Numbered from the stretch's first letter, positions 8,849-18,169 are shown. The stretch is DNA of 64,000 bases from Dryocola clanedunensis (GCF_025215155.1 NZ_JALHAM010000112.1), one strand, 5' to 3'. Notes: a model not told the origin generated them from the sequence alone. Numbers and translations are program-made.

Positions 8849-9910
8849 TCATAGCCCCAGTAAAAGCTGCCGCTCCAGCTGCGGATCCAGCAGCGTCACA
8901 TGTAACCCCACCAGCCTTACGCCTCGCCCTCCCCGGCGCTCATCCCATGTTTTTCTTGCGGTGGCTATCAGGTCTTCTTTGTTCAGTTGCGGCCAGACAT
9001 GTTCCTGAGTGGTTTGCTGGAAATCGTTAAATTTGAGTTTGATGCCCTGACGGGCAATCAGTAAGTCCGGCCTCTCTTTTGTCAGCCTTCTTTCCAGCTC
9101 CGGATACAGCTGTTCGATGATGGCCTCGCAGTCTTCCCACTGGTGAATATCCTCCGCCAGCGTTCGCTCCACGCCTATGGATTTGCGCTGCCTGTCATTG
9201 CTGATTTGCCGCTCGTCGATGCCCTGGCTGCGTTCCCAGATCACTCGTCCAAATTTGCCGAAGCGCTTGAGCAGCGAGGCAAGATCGGTTTTCTGCACGT
9301 CGGCACAGGTACGCAGCCCCAGGCTTTCAAGCTTGCCCGCGGTGACTTTGCCTACGCCGGGGATTTTAGCAAGGGGTAAAGTCTCGAGGAACACAGGCAC
9401 GTCTTCAGGCGTGATCACATACTGGCCGTTGGGCTTGTTGAGATCGGAGGCGATTTTGGCGAGGAACTTAACCGGCGCGATGCCCGCAGAAGCGGTGAGG
9501 TTCAGCTCGTCAGAGATAGCCTGGCGGATTTCACGGGCCATTAACGTGGCCGAGCCGTGACAGTGTGGGCTGTCAGACACGTCCAGATAAGCTTCATCGA
9601 GCGACAGCGGTTCAATCAGCGTGGTGTAGCGGGAGAAGATTTCCCGGATGTGGTTCGAGGCTTCTTTGTAAGCGTCAAAACGACCGGGTAAAAGCGTGAG
9701 GTGCGGGCAGAGCTTCAGTGCCGTGGCCGTAGCCATTGCGCTGTGGACGCCGTATTTACGCGCCGGATAGTTGGCGGTGCTGATCACGCCGCGGCGCTGG
9801 GTGCTGCCGCCTATCGCCAGCGGAATATCGCGCAGGGCTGGATTATCACGCATCTCAACGGCGGCAAAGAAGCAGTCCATATCGACATGAATGATTTTGC
9901 GCATACTCAT
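8849..9910 (-). CDS. dinB: DNA polymerase IV (Y family, translesion)
   Basis: SOS-induced error-prone polymerase that bypasses N2-dG adducts. 353 residues from the ATG at 9910; a second ATG two codons later gives the 351-residue E. coli form and is equally possible. The N-terminal palm motif IIHVDMDCFFAAVE (metal ligand Asp, steric-gate Phe), SLDEAYLD carrying the other catalytic acidic residues, the helix-hairpin-helix GVGKVTAGKL and the C-terminal clamp-binding QLLLGL are all present. Regulated by the LexA box just upstream. Confidence 0.97.
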   Translation of the reverse strand: MSMRKIIHVDMDCFFAAVEMRDNPALRDIPLAIGGSTQRRGVISTANYPARKYGVHSAMATATALKLCPHLTLLPGRFDAYKEASNHIREIFSRYTTLIEPLSLDEAYLDVSDSPHCHGSATLMAREIRQAISDELNLTASAGIAPVKFLAKIASDLNKPNGQYVITPEDVPVFLETLPLAKIPGVGKVTAGKLESLGLRTCADVQKTDLASLLKRFGKFGRVIWERSQGIDERQISNDRQRKSIGVERTLAEDIHQWEDCEAIIEQLYPELERRLTKERPDLLIARQGIKLKFNDFQQTTQEHVWPQLNKEDLIATARKTWDERRGGRGVRLVGLHVTLLDPQLERQLLLGL

Positions 9911-9927
9911 CTGGCTCGGTTATTTAA

Positions 9928-9943
9928 CTGGATAAGTATACAG
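9928..9943 (-). promoter_or_regulatory. LexA (SOS) box for dinB
   Basis: CTGTATACTTATCCAG on the minus strand fits CTG-N10-CAG with the AT-rich core of LexA sites, 18 bp before the dinB start. Confidence 0.9.
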
Positions 9944-9978
9944 TTAAAAGTGTGAGCATGGCAATTCGTTAGGAGATT

Positions 9979-10048
9979 GTCGGATGACGCTGCGCTTATC
10001 CGACCTACGAAAAAAAAGCGTAGGTTAGATAAGCGCAGCGCCATCTAA
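9979..10048. repeat. REP-type palindromic pair
   Basis: Two REP units in opposite orientation (GTCGGATGACGCTGCGCTTA... and its inverse TAGATAAGCGCAGCGCC) separated by an A-rich spacer, between nqrM and dinB. Typical bacterial interspersed mosaic element layout. Confidence 0.75.
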
Positions 10049-10053
10049 CAAAA

Positions 10054-10278
10054 CTACAGAATTTGCCGGTCCTTATATCTGGCCTGCCTTTCTGCCTGCG
10101 CCATGCGTTTTTTGCGCGCGTCGCAGGGTTCCGGGCAGTTGCAGACCTTTTCCATCCCGAGCGCTGCGATACCGCCGCAGCTGCCCTGAATGGATTTTCG
10201 CTTCACGATAAAGCCCAGCGACATCCCAAACACAACCAGCAGGAATATCGCAAAGGTGGCAATAAAAACGGTCAGCAT
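10054..10278 (-). CDS. nqrM: Na+-NQR maturation protein NqrM
   Basis: 74-residue membrane-anchored protein (transmembrane segment about residues 3-24) with four conserved cysteines, C34 (GSCGG), C46, C48 and C52 (CNCPEPC). NqrM is required for assembly of the sodium-pumping NADH:quinone oxidoreductase, probably by delivering iron to the Cys-ligated centre between NqrD and NqrE. Last gene of the nqr operon, 11 bp after nqrF. In Vibrio an apbE gene usually separates nqrF and nqrM; it is absent here. Confidence 0.9.
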   Translation of the reverse strand: MLTVFIATFAIFLLVVFGMSLGFIVKRKSIQGSCGGIAALGMEKVCNCPEPCDARKKRMAQAERQARYKDRQIL

Positions 10279-10289
10279 AGGCGCTCCTG

Positions 10290-11513
10290 TCAGCCGCCGA
10301 AGTCGTCGAGCATGATGTTCTCATCCTCTACGCCCAGGTCTTTAAGCATTTTAATGACCGCGGCGTTCATCATCGGCGGTCCGCACATGTAGAACTCACA
10401 GTCTTCCGGTGCCGGGTGGTTACGCAGATAGTTTTCCAGCAGCACGTTGTGGATAAAGCCAGTGTAGCCCGTCCAGTTATCTTCCGGCTGCGGATCGGAA
10501 AGCGCCACGTTAAAGGTGAAGTTCGGGTTGTCCTGCGCCAGCTGCTCAAACTCATCTTCATAGAACATTTCGCGCAGCGAGCGCGCACCGTACCAGAAGC
10601 TGATTTTACGTTTGCTGCTTAGACGCTTGAGCTGGTCGAAGATATGGGAGCGCATTGGGGCCATCCCCGCACCACCGCCGATAAACACCATTTCCGCGTC
10701 GGTATCTTTGGCAAAGAATTCACCAAACGGCCCGGAAATCGTTACTTTATCGCCCGCTTTCAGCGACCAGATATACGAGGACATGATCCCCGGTGGCGCA
10801 TCCGGCACGTTCGGCGGCGGCGTGGCGATACGGACGTTGAGCATGATAATGCCCTCTTCTTCCGGATAGTTCGCCATGGAGTAAGCACGCACGCACGGTT
10901 CTTTGACCACCGACTTAAAGCGGAACAGATTAAATTTGTTCCAGTCACCGCGGTACTCTTCCGGCACGTCGAAGTCAGCGTAGTTAACTTCGTGCGGCGG
11001 CGATTCAATCTGAATGTAGCCACCCGCGCGGAACGGCACCACGTCGCCGTCAGGAATGCGCAGCTTCAGCTCTTTAATGAACGTCGCTTTGTTATCGTTG
11101 GAGATAACTTCACATTCCCACTTCTTCACGCCGAAGATCTCCTCCGGCAGCTCAATTTTCATATCCTGCTTCACGGCGACCTGACAGGCCAGACGGCAGC
11201 CCTCTTTGGCTTCGCGCTTGCTGATATGGGACAGTTCGGTGGGCAGAATATCGCCGCCACCCTCTTTGATTTTCACCCGGCACTGGCCACAGGAGCCGCC
11301 GCCGCCGCAGGCCGAGGAGATAAAGATCCCCTGGCTTGAAAGCGTGTTGAGCAGCTTGTCGCCCGCCGGGGCGTGGAACTGTTTGTCCGCATCGTTGTTG
11401 ACTTCAATCAGCACGTCGCCGGAGTTCACCAGTTTCGATTTGGCAAACAAAATCAGCAGCGCCAGCGCCAGCACGATCAGCGTGAACATCACCACGCCAA
11501 GAATAATTTCCAT
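10290..11513 (-). CDS. nqrF: Na+-translocating NADH:quinone oxidoreductase subunit F
   Basis: Electron entry subunit: oxidises NADH via FAD and passes electrons to a 2Fe-2S centre. 407 residues, normal family length. A single N-terminal membrane helix (about 3-25), then a plant-type ferredoxin domain with cysteines C69, C75, C78 and C110, then a ferredoxin-reductase domain with the flavin motif RAYSMANYPEE and the NADH motif FIGGGAGMAPMRSH, ending in LDDFGG. Confidence 0.97.
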   Translation of the reverse strand: MEIILGVVMFTLIVLALALLILFAKSKLVNSGDVLIEVNNDADKQFHAPAGDKLLNTLSSQGIFISSACGGGGSCGQCRVKIKEGGGDILPTELSHISKREAKEGCRLACQVAVKQDMKIELPEEIFGVKKWECEVISNDNKATFIKELKLRIPDGDVVPFRAGGYIQIESPPHEVNYADFDVPEEYRGDWNKFNLFRFKSVVKEPCVRAYSMANYPEEEGIIMLNVRIATPPPNVPDAPPGIMSSYIWSLKAGDKVTISGPFGEFFAKDTDAEMVFIGGGAGMAPMRSHIFDQLKRLSSKRKISFWYGARSLREMFYEDEFEQLAQDNPNFTFNVALSDPQPEDNWTGYTGFIHNVLLENYLRNHPAPEDCEFYMCGPPMMNAAVIKMLKDLGVEDENIMLDDFGG

Positions 11514-11525
11514 AACTTTCCGCCC

Positions 11526-12122
11526 TTATAGCTGCACGCCGGAGAATGACATGAAGCCCAGCGCCATCAATCCGGTGGTGATAAAGGTGATCCCTAAGCC
11601 GCGCAGGCCTGCGGGCACGTTGGCGTACTTCATCTTCTCGCGGATACCGGCCATCGCGACAATCGCCAGCATCCAGCCGATGCCGGAGCCAAAGCCGTAA
11701 ACGATGGATTCGCTGAAGTTGTAGTCACGCTGCACCATGAACGACACGCCGCCGAAGATGGCGCAGTTCACGGTGATAAGCGGCAGAAAGATGCCCAGGG
11801 CGTTGTAAAGCGCCGGGAAGAAACGATCGAGGATCATCTCAAGGATCTGCACCAGCGCCGCAATCACGCCGATAAAGGTGATGAAGTTCAGGAAGCTGAG
11901 ATCCACCCCTTCCACCAGCGCTCCATCGCGCAGCACCAGGTTATACACCAGGTTGTTGGCCGGTACGGAGATACCCAGCACCACCGTAACGGCAATGCCC
12001 AGGCCAAACGCGGTGGAGACTTTCTTCGATACGGCAAGGAAAGTACACATGCCGAGGAAGAAGGCGAGCGCCATGTTTTCAATAAACACCGCCCGCACGA
12101 ACAGACTGATCATATGTTCCAT
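11526..12122 (-). CDS. nqrE: Na+-translocating NADH:quinone oxidoreductase subunit E
   Basis: Integral membrane subunit with six predicted helices over 198 residues, homologous to NqrD and RnfA. NqrD and NqrE pack as inverted halves and hold an iron centre between conserved cysteines; VNCAIFGGVSF near residue 118 carries one. Preceded by nqrD with a 6-bp gap. Confidence 0.97.
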   Translation of the reverse strand: MEHMISLFVRAVFIENMALAFFLGMCTFLAVSKKVSTAFGLGIAVTVVLGISVPANNLVYNLVLRDGALVEGVDLSFLNFITFIGVIAALVQILEMILDRFFPALYNALGIFLPLITVNCAIFGGVSFMVQRDYNFSESIVYGFGSGIGWMLAIVAMAGIREKMKYANVPAGLRGLGITFITTGLMALGFMSFSGVQL

Positions 12123-12128
12123 GGTCTG

Positions 12129-12767
12129 TTAATCCTTTTCCTGTTGGGCCGGCTTCCAGGTGCGAAGCGCCCAAATCAACAAGCCAATGATAAAGAACGC
12201 GCTCGGCGCCAGCAGGAAGATGCCGTTTGGCTGATACCAGCCGCCGTTCTGCACGGTTTGCAGGACGGTGACGCCAAACAGTTTGCCGCTGCCAATCAGC
12301 TCACGCAGGAAACCAACCAGCAGCAGGATCACGCCGTAACCCAGACCATTGCCAATACCGTCCATAAAGCTCGCCAGCGGCGGAGACTTCATGGCGTAGG
12401 CTTCCGCACGGCCCATCACGATACAGTTAGTGATGATTAACCCGACGAAGACCGACAGTTGCTTGGAGATCTCATAAGCGTAAGCACGCAGGATCTGATC
12501 GACCACGATAACCAGCGAGGCGATGATCGCCATCTGCACAATGATGCGCACGCTGTTCGGGATGAAGTTGCGGATCATCGAGATAAACATGCTGGAGAAC
12601 GCCGTCACCAGCGTCACCGCAATCGTCATCACAAAGGCTGTTTCCAGCTTGGTGGTCACCGCCAGCGCCGAACAAACCCCAAGGATTTGCAGCGCGATTG
12701 GGTTGTTGTCCACCAGCGGGCTGACCAGTACCCGCTTAACTTCTTTCATGCCTGCGATATCAGCCAT
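12129..12767 (-). CDS. nqrD: Na+-translocating NADH:quinone oxidoreductase subunit D
   Basis: Membrane subunit of six helices, RnfE homologue. Start set at ATG 12767 (MADIAGMKEVKRVL), which has GGAGCG 7 nt upstream and matches family N-termini; an in-frame ATG six codons earlier would overlap nqrC. 212 residues. The segment LIITNCIVMGRAEA holds the conserved cysteine of the intramembrane iron site. Confidence 0.95.
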   Translation of the reverse strand: MADIAGMKEVKRVLVSPLVDNNPIALQILGVCSALAVTTKLETAFVMTIAVTLVTAFSSMFISMIRNFIPNSVRIIVQMAIIASLVIVVDQILRAYAYEISKQLSVFVGLIITNCIVMGRAEAYAMKSPPLASFMDGIGNGLGYGVILLLVGFLRELIGSGKLFGVTVLQTVQNGGWYQPNGIFLLAPSAFFIIGLLIWALRTWKPAQQEKD

Positions 12768-13554
12768 TGTTAAGCGCTCCTTCACGAACCTGTTTCAGGA
12801 ACGGGCCGAAACCGAGCTCGCCCATCCAGAAATCGAAAGTATGTTGTACACCGTTTGACGTCAGCGTTGCACCGGACAGACCGTCTACGCCGTATTCATC
12901 CCCCTGGCGCGCGCCGCCTTTCACGACACGCAGCGCCGGCTTACCGTTTTCATCCAGCAGCTTTTTGCCGATGAACTGGGCACGCCAGTTTGGGTTCTCA
13001 ACTTCACCACCCAGACCTGGGGTTTCACCCTGATCGTAGTAGGTGATGCCTTTAATGGTGCGGCCGTCGGTATTCAGCGCAACAAAGGCGTTCATCATCG
13101 ACCACAGGCCTTTACCGTAGACCGGCAGCACGACTTCCTGCACCTTGTTTTGCTCGTCGCGTACCAGGTAGATTTCCACGACGTTGCTGCGGCGTTTGAT
13201 ACCTGCGCGGTCTTCGCTTTCGGTCAGTTCGACGCTTTGTTGCGGGTCGCGCAGAGCAGCAGCCAGATCGAATTTGGCCGGGTCTTTGTCCAGCATTTCA
13301 CCGGATTTCAGATCCAACAGGCGCGGGGTAATGCGGGATTCGAAAGTGGTTTTTACCTCTTCACCGGTCATTTTCGGTACCGCAAGCCCTGCCACATCGA
13401 GGATGTTACGCTGCTTGTCCAGGGCCTTTTGTTCCTGCTGGCGCGACTTCAGGCCAACGGCTGAACCCGCCACCACGATGGAGCACACCAGGCAAAGCAC
13501 CAGCACCACCAACAGCGTTCTGCCGATGCTATCGTTACTTTTTACGTCAGCCAC
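12760..13554 (-). CDS. nqrC: Na+-translocating NADH:quinone oxidoreductase subunit C
   Basis: Periplasmic FMN-carrying subunit with one N-terminal membrane helix (about residues 11-34). GTG start at 13554 chosen because GGAGGA lies 7 nt upstream and the length (264) fits the family; it overlaps the end of nqrB by 8 bp. FMN is attached as a phosphoester to the Thr of SGAT, here T230 in DGLSGAT, by the flavin transferase ApbE, whose gene is not in this operon. Confidence 0.95.
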   Translation of the reverse strand: MADVKSNDSIGRTLLVVLVLCLVCSIVVAGSAVGLKSRQQEQKALDKQRNILDVAGLAVPKMTGEEVKTTFESRITPRLLDLKSGEMLDKDPAKFDLAAALRDPQQSVELTESEDRAGIKRRSNVVEIYLVRDEQNKVQEVVLPVYGKGLWSMMNAFVALNTDGRTIKGITYYDQGETPGLGGEVENPNWRAQFIGKKLLDENGKPALRVVKGGARQGDEYGVDGLSGATLTSNGVQHTFDFWMGELGFGPFLKQVREGALNNG

Positions 13555-14785
13555 GCGATTTCCTCCGCTTGATATTGGCCTGCACCACCACATAGTCGAA
13601 CAGCGGTGCAAAGAGGTTGGCGAACAGAATCGCCAGCATCATCCCTTCCGGATAGGCTGGGTTAACCACGCGAATCAGCACGCACATCACGCCGATAAGC
13701 GCCCCGTACCACCACTTCCCTTTATTGGTAAAAGAGGCGGAAACCGGGTCGGTGGCCATAAACATCATGCCGAATGCAAAGCCCCCCAGCACCAGGTGCC
13801 AGTACCACGGCATGGCGAACAGCGGGTTGGTGTCGGAACCGATGAAGTTAAACAGCGTTGCGGTGGCAATCATGCCGATCATGACGCCAGCTACGATGCG
13901 CCAGGAGGCGACTCGGCCAAACAGAATAATGGCACCGCCGATCAGGATCATCAGCGTGGAGACTTCACCGATAGAGCCAGGAATATTGCCCAGGAAGGCG
14001 TCCATCCAGGTCACCGGCTGCCCGGTCACCACGTTGACCAGCGCTTCGCCGCCGCCGTGAGACCATTGGGAAAGCGGCGTCGCACCGGAGAAACCGTCTG
14101 CCGCCGTCCATACCAGGTCGCCAGAAATCTGCGCCGGATAGGCAAAGAAGAGGAAAGCACGGCCAGCAAGCGCCGGGTTCAGGAAATTACGCCCCGTGCC
14201 GCCGAAGATCTCTTTGGCAATGACCACACCGAAGCTGATACCCAGAGCGGCCTGCCAGAGCGGCAGCGTTGGCGGTACCACCAGCGCAAACAGGATGGAG
14301 GTAACAAAGAAGCCTTCGTTAATTTCATGTTTGCGAACGATGGAGAACAGCACTTCCCAGAAACCACCGACCAGGAAGACGGTGATATAAATCGGCAGGA
14401 AGAAAACCGCGCCGAGCGTCATCATGCTCAGCCAGCCGGCATCCGGGGTAAAGCTGACCCCCAGCATCTGCGCCAGGGCATAGTGCCAGTCCGCCGAGAT
14501 AACCTGCTGAAGCTGTTCCGGCCCGTAGAGCTTGTTCAGCGCCGGGATAGTCTGCATCCCCACGTTGTACATGCCCCAGAACATGGCCGGGAAGACCGCG
14601 AACCATACCAGGATCATCATACGTTTCAGATCGATGGCGTCGCGCACGTGGGACGCACCCGGCGTGACCAGACCCGGCGTGTAGAACACCGTAGCCGTCG
14701 CTTCGTACAGCGGGTAGTACTTTTCTAACTTGCCGCCCTTCGTGAAGTGCGGCTCGATTTTTTCAAATAGTTGCTTCAGGCCCAT
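13547..14785 (-). CDS. nqrB: Na+-translocating NADH:quinone oxidoreductase subunit B
   Basis: Largest membrane subunit (412 residues, about ten helices), forming the sodium path and carrying a second covalent FMN on T236 of GFSGATPLSQW plus riboflavin. The loop KEIFGGTGRNFLNPAL near 191-206 is strongly conserved. Four bp after nqrA. Confidence 0.97.
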   Translation of the reverse strand: MGLKQLFEKIEPHFTKGGKLEKYYPLYEATATVFYTPGLVTPGASHVRDAIDLKRMMILVWFAVFPAMFWGMYNVGMQTIPALNKLYGPEQLQQVISADWHYALAQMLGVSFTPDAGWLSMMTLGAVFFLPIYITVFLVGGFWEVLFSIVRKHEINEGFFVTSILFALVVPPTLPLWQAALGISFGVVIAKEIFGGTGRNFLNPALAGRAFLFFAYPAQISGDLVWTAADGFSGATPLSQWSHGGGEALVNVVTGQPVTWMDAFLGNIPGSIGEVSTLMILIGGAIILFGRVASWRIVAGVMIGMIATATLFNFIGSDTNPLFAMPWYWHLVLGGFAFGMMFMATDPVSASFTNKGKWWYGALIGVMCVLIRVVNPAYPEGMMLAILFANLFAPLFDYVVVQANIKRRKSRG

Positions 14786-14788
14786 GAG

Positions 14789-16132
14789 TTATCCTTCCTG
14801 CTCAATGCGGGTTAAGACCTCGCGTAGCACCGGGCCGTACTCGTACTTTCCGGGGCAAACATAGGTACAAAGCGCCAGATCTTCTTCATCCAGTTCCAGG
14901 CAGCCCAGCGCCTGCGCGCTGTCGGTGTCACCCGCCAGCAAATCACGCAGCAGCATGGTTGGCAGGATATCCAGCGGCATCACGCGTTCATAGTTGCCAA
15001 TGGGCACCATTGAGCGCTCGCCGCCGTTGGTATCGGTCGAGAAGTTGAACAGTTTGCGTTTCAGGAAGTGGCCAAGCGTAGTACGCGTGATGGAGAATTT
15101 ATCGGCACCCGGTTTTACCCAGCCGAAAAGCTCTTTCTCGCGCCCTTCTACCAGCACGGTAATCTGCAAATGGAAACGACCGAGCCAGGCATGTGGGCCG
15201 CTGGCGTTAACGCCGCTCAGCACCGAACCGGACACAACACGGTTTTCCCCTTCCTGCAGTTCATTGCGGGTCAGCTCAACGGTAGAGGCACCCAGACAGG
15301 TACGGATCAGACGCGGGGTCTTCACCTGCGGACCCGCCAGCGAAATGATGCGCTCGTTCCACAACTCGCCTTCAATGAACAGCTTGCCGATGGCAATGAC
15401 GTCCTGGTAGTTCAGGTGCCACACCTGCTTATGCAGGCTTACCGGCTCGATGAAATGAATGTGAGTACCCGCCAACCCCGCGGGATGCGGCCCGGCAAAC
15501 TCATTAAAGGTCACCTGCCCAACGGGATGGCCACCCAGCTTGCCGCCACCGGCCTGGCACACATGGACTTTACCGTCCGTCAGGCGCGACAGCAGCGTCA
15601 GGCCCGCATCGAACATTTGACGATGGGCAAGGATGATAGGCTGTGGGTCTGCCGCCAGCGGATTGGTGTCCATGGCCGTGACAAAAATAGCCGCGGGAAC
15701 AGTGCCAGGCAGCGGCGTTTTGCTAAATGGACGAGTACGCATCGCCGTCCATAAGCCAGAGGAGAGCAGCTGGGCCTGAACTTCCTCCCGAGGGAGGGTT
15801 GCCAGTGATTCTGGTGCATGACGTTCAAAAGCAACAGCTTCCTCACCCTGCACATCAATCACGACGGCCTGCAGCACACGACGTTCGCCGCGATAAATCG
15901 CGCTGACGATGCCGCTGGCAGGGGCGGTGAACATCACACCCGGATTGCGTTTATCTTCAAAAAGGGGCTGTCCCTTCAGAACGCTGTCACCTTCTTTAAC
16001 CAGCATAGAAGGACGCATACCTGCGTACTCTTCGCCGAGTAAGGCAACCTGTGTAATCGTTGGTCCATCATAGATTTGCTGCTCGGGCAGGCCGGCGATG
16101 GGCAAATCAAGACCTTTTCTGATTTTTATCAT
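14789..16132 (-). CDS. nqrA: Na+-translocating NADH:quinone oxidoreductase subunit A
   Basis: Cytoplasmic subunit implicated in ubiquinone/inhibitor binding; 447 residues as usual. First gene of nqrABCDEF-nqrM. The N-terminal MIKIRKGLDLPIAGLPEQ and the later biotinyl-lipoyl-like GDSVLKGQPLFEDKRNPGV are typical. Presence of a complete Na+-NQR points to Klebsiella/Enterobacter-like genera rather than Escherichia. Confidence 0.97.
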   Translation of the reverse strand: MIKIRKGLDLPIAGLPEQQIYDGPTITQVALLGEEYAGMRPSMLVKEGDSVLKGQPLFEDKRNPGVMFTAPASGIVSAIYRGERRVLQAVVIDVQGEEAVAFERHAPESLATLPREEVQAQLLSSGLWTAMRTRPFSKTPLPGTVPAAIFVTAMDTNPLAADPQPIILAHRQMFDAGLTLLSRLTDGKVHVCQAGGGKLGGHPVGQVTFNEFAGPHPAGLAGTHIHFIEPVSLHKQVWHLNYQDVIAIGKLFIEGELWNERIISLAGPQVKTPRLIRTCLGASTVELTRNELQEGENRVVSGSVLSGVNASGPHAWLGRFHLQITVLVEGREKELFGWVKPGADKFSITRTTLGHFLKRKLFNFSTDTNGGERSMVPIGNYERVMPLDILPTMLLRDLLAGDTDSAQALGCLELDEEDLALCTYVCPGKYEYGPVLREVLTRIEQEG

Positions 16133-16616
16133 AAGGTTATCACGTGTAAAATAGGCTATTAAAAACCGACAAAAACGCTAGCCGACAACGAATGGGCTGA
16201 GTCTTTTTCTCAACCACGACAACACGCCAGACAGGTAAGAAAGCGGGGAATTGCATCCATTCGAAACGCTTGACAGGAACTAAGCCAACCCGGCTACGCT
16301 CAGGGTATAAGACTTATGGAAAGCGTCCTTTCTTATCCGCAGGTCATCATTCGCGGGGATTTTAGCATTATTGGCGGCAAGAAGGGGGATAAATGGGCAA
16401 AGTTAAGGCCCGCAATGCGAGCTATTACGCAAAAACAACAACTCTTTTACTTTATCGGCAAATTTATTACGTTCAGTTGTCTGGAAACTCGCGACTGGCT
16501 CTTGCGAATTTTATTGATGGTGCTAATGTGAGCGCACCGAATACGGATTAGTCTGATTCAGGGTCTTTTGTGCCGTCCTGGCATTTGGTTACAGGTTTAT
16601 CAAGGAATCATGCAGT
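16133..16616. other. 484-bp intergenic region between nqrA and yafK
   Basis: Divergent promoter region. It must hold the nqr promoter (minus strand) and the yafK promoter (plus strand). A TTGACA hexamer is at 16270-16275 on the plus strand, but no -10 box at good spacing is convincing. A 71-codon open frame at 16316-16531 shows no family features and I do not call it. Confidence 0.5.
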
Positions 16617-17354
16617 ATGCCCAAGATCGCACTCGTTATTGCGATGCTTTTGATGCCATTCATGTCGTTTGCCAGTTTTCTTAATGGCAATACCACCACG
16701 ACGCCCGGCAGCAAAGAATTCAAGCAACAGTTGATGGGTTCGCCCGTTTATATTCAGATCTTTAAAGAAGAGCGCACGCTTGAGCTCTACGTAAAGATGG
16801 GCGAACAGTACCAGCTGCTCAACAGTTACCGCATCTGTAACTATTCTGGAGGTCTGGGGCCAAAACAGCGCCAGGGCGACTTTAAGAGTCCGGAAGGGTT
16901 CTACAGCGTCGATCGCAGCCAGCTCAAGCCGGACAGCCGCTTTTATAAAGCCATTAATATTGGTTTCCCGAACGCCTACGACCGTTCGCACGGTTATCAG
17001 GGCCAGTATCTGATGATCCACGGTGCCTGCGTGTCCGTTGGCTGCTACGCCATGACCGACAGCAATATCGATGAGATTTTCCAGTTTGTCACCGGTGCGC
17101 TGGTGTTTGGCCAGCCGAGGGTGCAGGTCAGTATCTATCCGTTCCGCATGACGGACGCGAATATGGAACGCTACAAGCACTCTTACTACATCAACTTCTG
17201 GAAACAGCTGAAGCCTGGCTATGACTACTTTACCGCCAATCATCAGCCGCCTGGCGTGTCAGTGATCAGCGGTAACTATGTCATCAGCAAACCGGTCACG
17301 CCAACGGCGCAACCGCAGCTCGCCTCAAACTATTCGCTCTCCGAGACAAAATAG
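16617..17354 (+). CDS. dpaA: YafK: L,D-transpeptidase-fold peptidoglycan-Lpp amidase (LdtF/DpaA)
   Basis: E. coli YafK (LdtF, DpaA) is periplasmic and removes Braun lipoprotein from peptidoglycan. 245 residues here. A signal peptide covers about residues 1-19 (IALVIAMLLMPFMSFA). The YkuD catalytic signature reads IHGACVSVGCYAM (about residues 137-149): His, Ser-x-Gly-Cys with the last Cys as nucleophile. The C-terminal tail follows FWKQLKPGYDYF. The 3' end overlaps the convergent yafJ by 30 bp. Confidence 0.93.
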   Translation: MPKIALVIAMLLMPFMSFASFLNGNTTTTPGSKEFKQQLMGSPVYIQIFKEERTLELYVKMGEQYQLLNSYRICNYSGGLGPKQRQGDFKSPEGFYSVDRSQLKPDSRFYKAINIGFPNAYDRSHGYQGQYLMIHGACVSVGCYAMTDSNIDEIFQFVTGALVFGQPRVQVSIYPFRMTDANMERYKHSYYINFWKQLKPGYDYFTANHQPPGVSVISGNYVISKPVTPTAQPQLASNYSLSETK

Positions 17355-18092
17355 TACCGATTCCCCTGGCGCAATCTTGTGCCAGGTTTCGTTACCCGTC
17401 AGCGGCTGAGTCGCAATGACAGAGACCACATCATTTGGCGTGGTCTCTTCCTGAAAGTCGATCTCCACATCCTGATCCAACAGTTTTGCCACCCCAAACG
17501 GTGCCCGACGGGTTATCCAGTGAAGGTTTGTGGAGCAGAACGCCATCACATAGCGACCATCAGAAAGCAGCATGTTAAACACGCCTTTTTCGCGCAGCTC
17601 CGCCGCCAGCTCGGTGATGTAGCGGAATACCGCCTGCATGTTGCCCGGCGTGCGGGGATAACGCTGCGTCAGCTTATGCAGCAGCCAGCAAAACGCCTGT
17701 TCGCTGTCCGTTTCGCCGATGGGGCGAAAGGGTCCGGTGTCCAGCGTGCGGTGACCTTTGAGCTGCCCATTGTGCGCGTAGGTCCAGTTACGTCCCCACA
17801 GTTCACGGGTAAAGGGATGGGTATTTTCCAGCGCGACTTTACCACGGTTAGCCTGACGAATATGCGCGACGACAGAGCAGGACTTAATAGGGTATTCCTG
17901 CACTAGCCTGGCTACCGGTGAGTTAAAGCTCGGCTGGGGATCCTTGAACGTGCGGCAGCCTTTACCTTCATAGAAGGTAATTCCCCACCCGTCTTTATGA
18001 GGACCCGTTCCGCCACCACGCTGCACCAGACCGGTAAAGCTAAAGCAGATATCCGTTGGTACATTGGCGCTCATCCCGAGCAGTTCGCACAT
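17325..18092 (-). CDS. yafJ: YafJ, class II glutamine amidotransferase family protein
   Basis: Starts MCELLGMSANVPTD, so after Met removal Cys2 would be the N-terminal Ntn nucleophile of a class II glutamine amidotransferase. Start set at ATG 18092 for that reason; upstream in-frame codons would bury Cys2. 255 residues, as in E. coli. Conserved GWGITFYEGKG, VAHIRQANRG and NTHPF, as in GlxB/EgtC-type amidohydrolases. The physiological substrate is unknown. Convergent with yafK, downstream of gmhA with a REP element between. Confidence 0.92.
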   Translation of the reverse strand: MCELLGMSANVPTDICFSFTGLVQRGGGTGPHKDGWGITFYEGKGCRTFKDPQPSFNSPVARLVQEYPIKSCSVVAHIRQANRGKVALENTHPFTRELWGRNWTYAHNGQLKGHRTLDTGPFRPIGETDSEQAFCWLLHKLTQRYPRTPGNMQAVFRYITELAAELREKGVFNMLLSDGRYVMAFCSTNLHWITRRAPFGVAKLLDQDVEIDFQEETTPNDVVSVIATQPLTGNETWHKIAPGESVLFCLGERIV

Positions 18093-18113
18093 TTTTACCT
18101 CCCCCAAATTACC

Positions 18114-18139
18114 GGCGGATGACGCTTCGCTTATCCGCC
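18114..18139. repeat. REP palindrome
   Basis: GGCGGATGACGCTTCGCTTA followed by TCCGCC: a single REP-type stem between gmhA and yafJ. Confidence 0.7.
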
Positions 18140-18169
18140 CTACGGCCACGATAGCGAAGCGTCAAAGCC

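Noticed and set aside
16316..16531. 71-codon open frame between nqrA and yafK
   Set aside because: No convincing ribosome-binding site, no family resemblance, and it occupies a promoter region.
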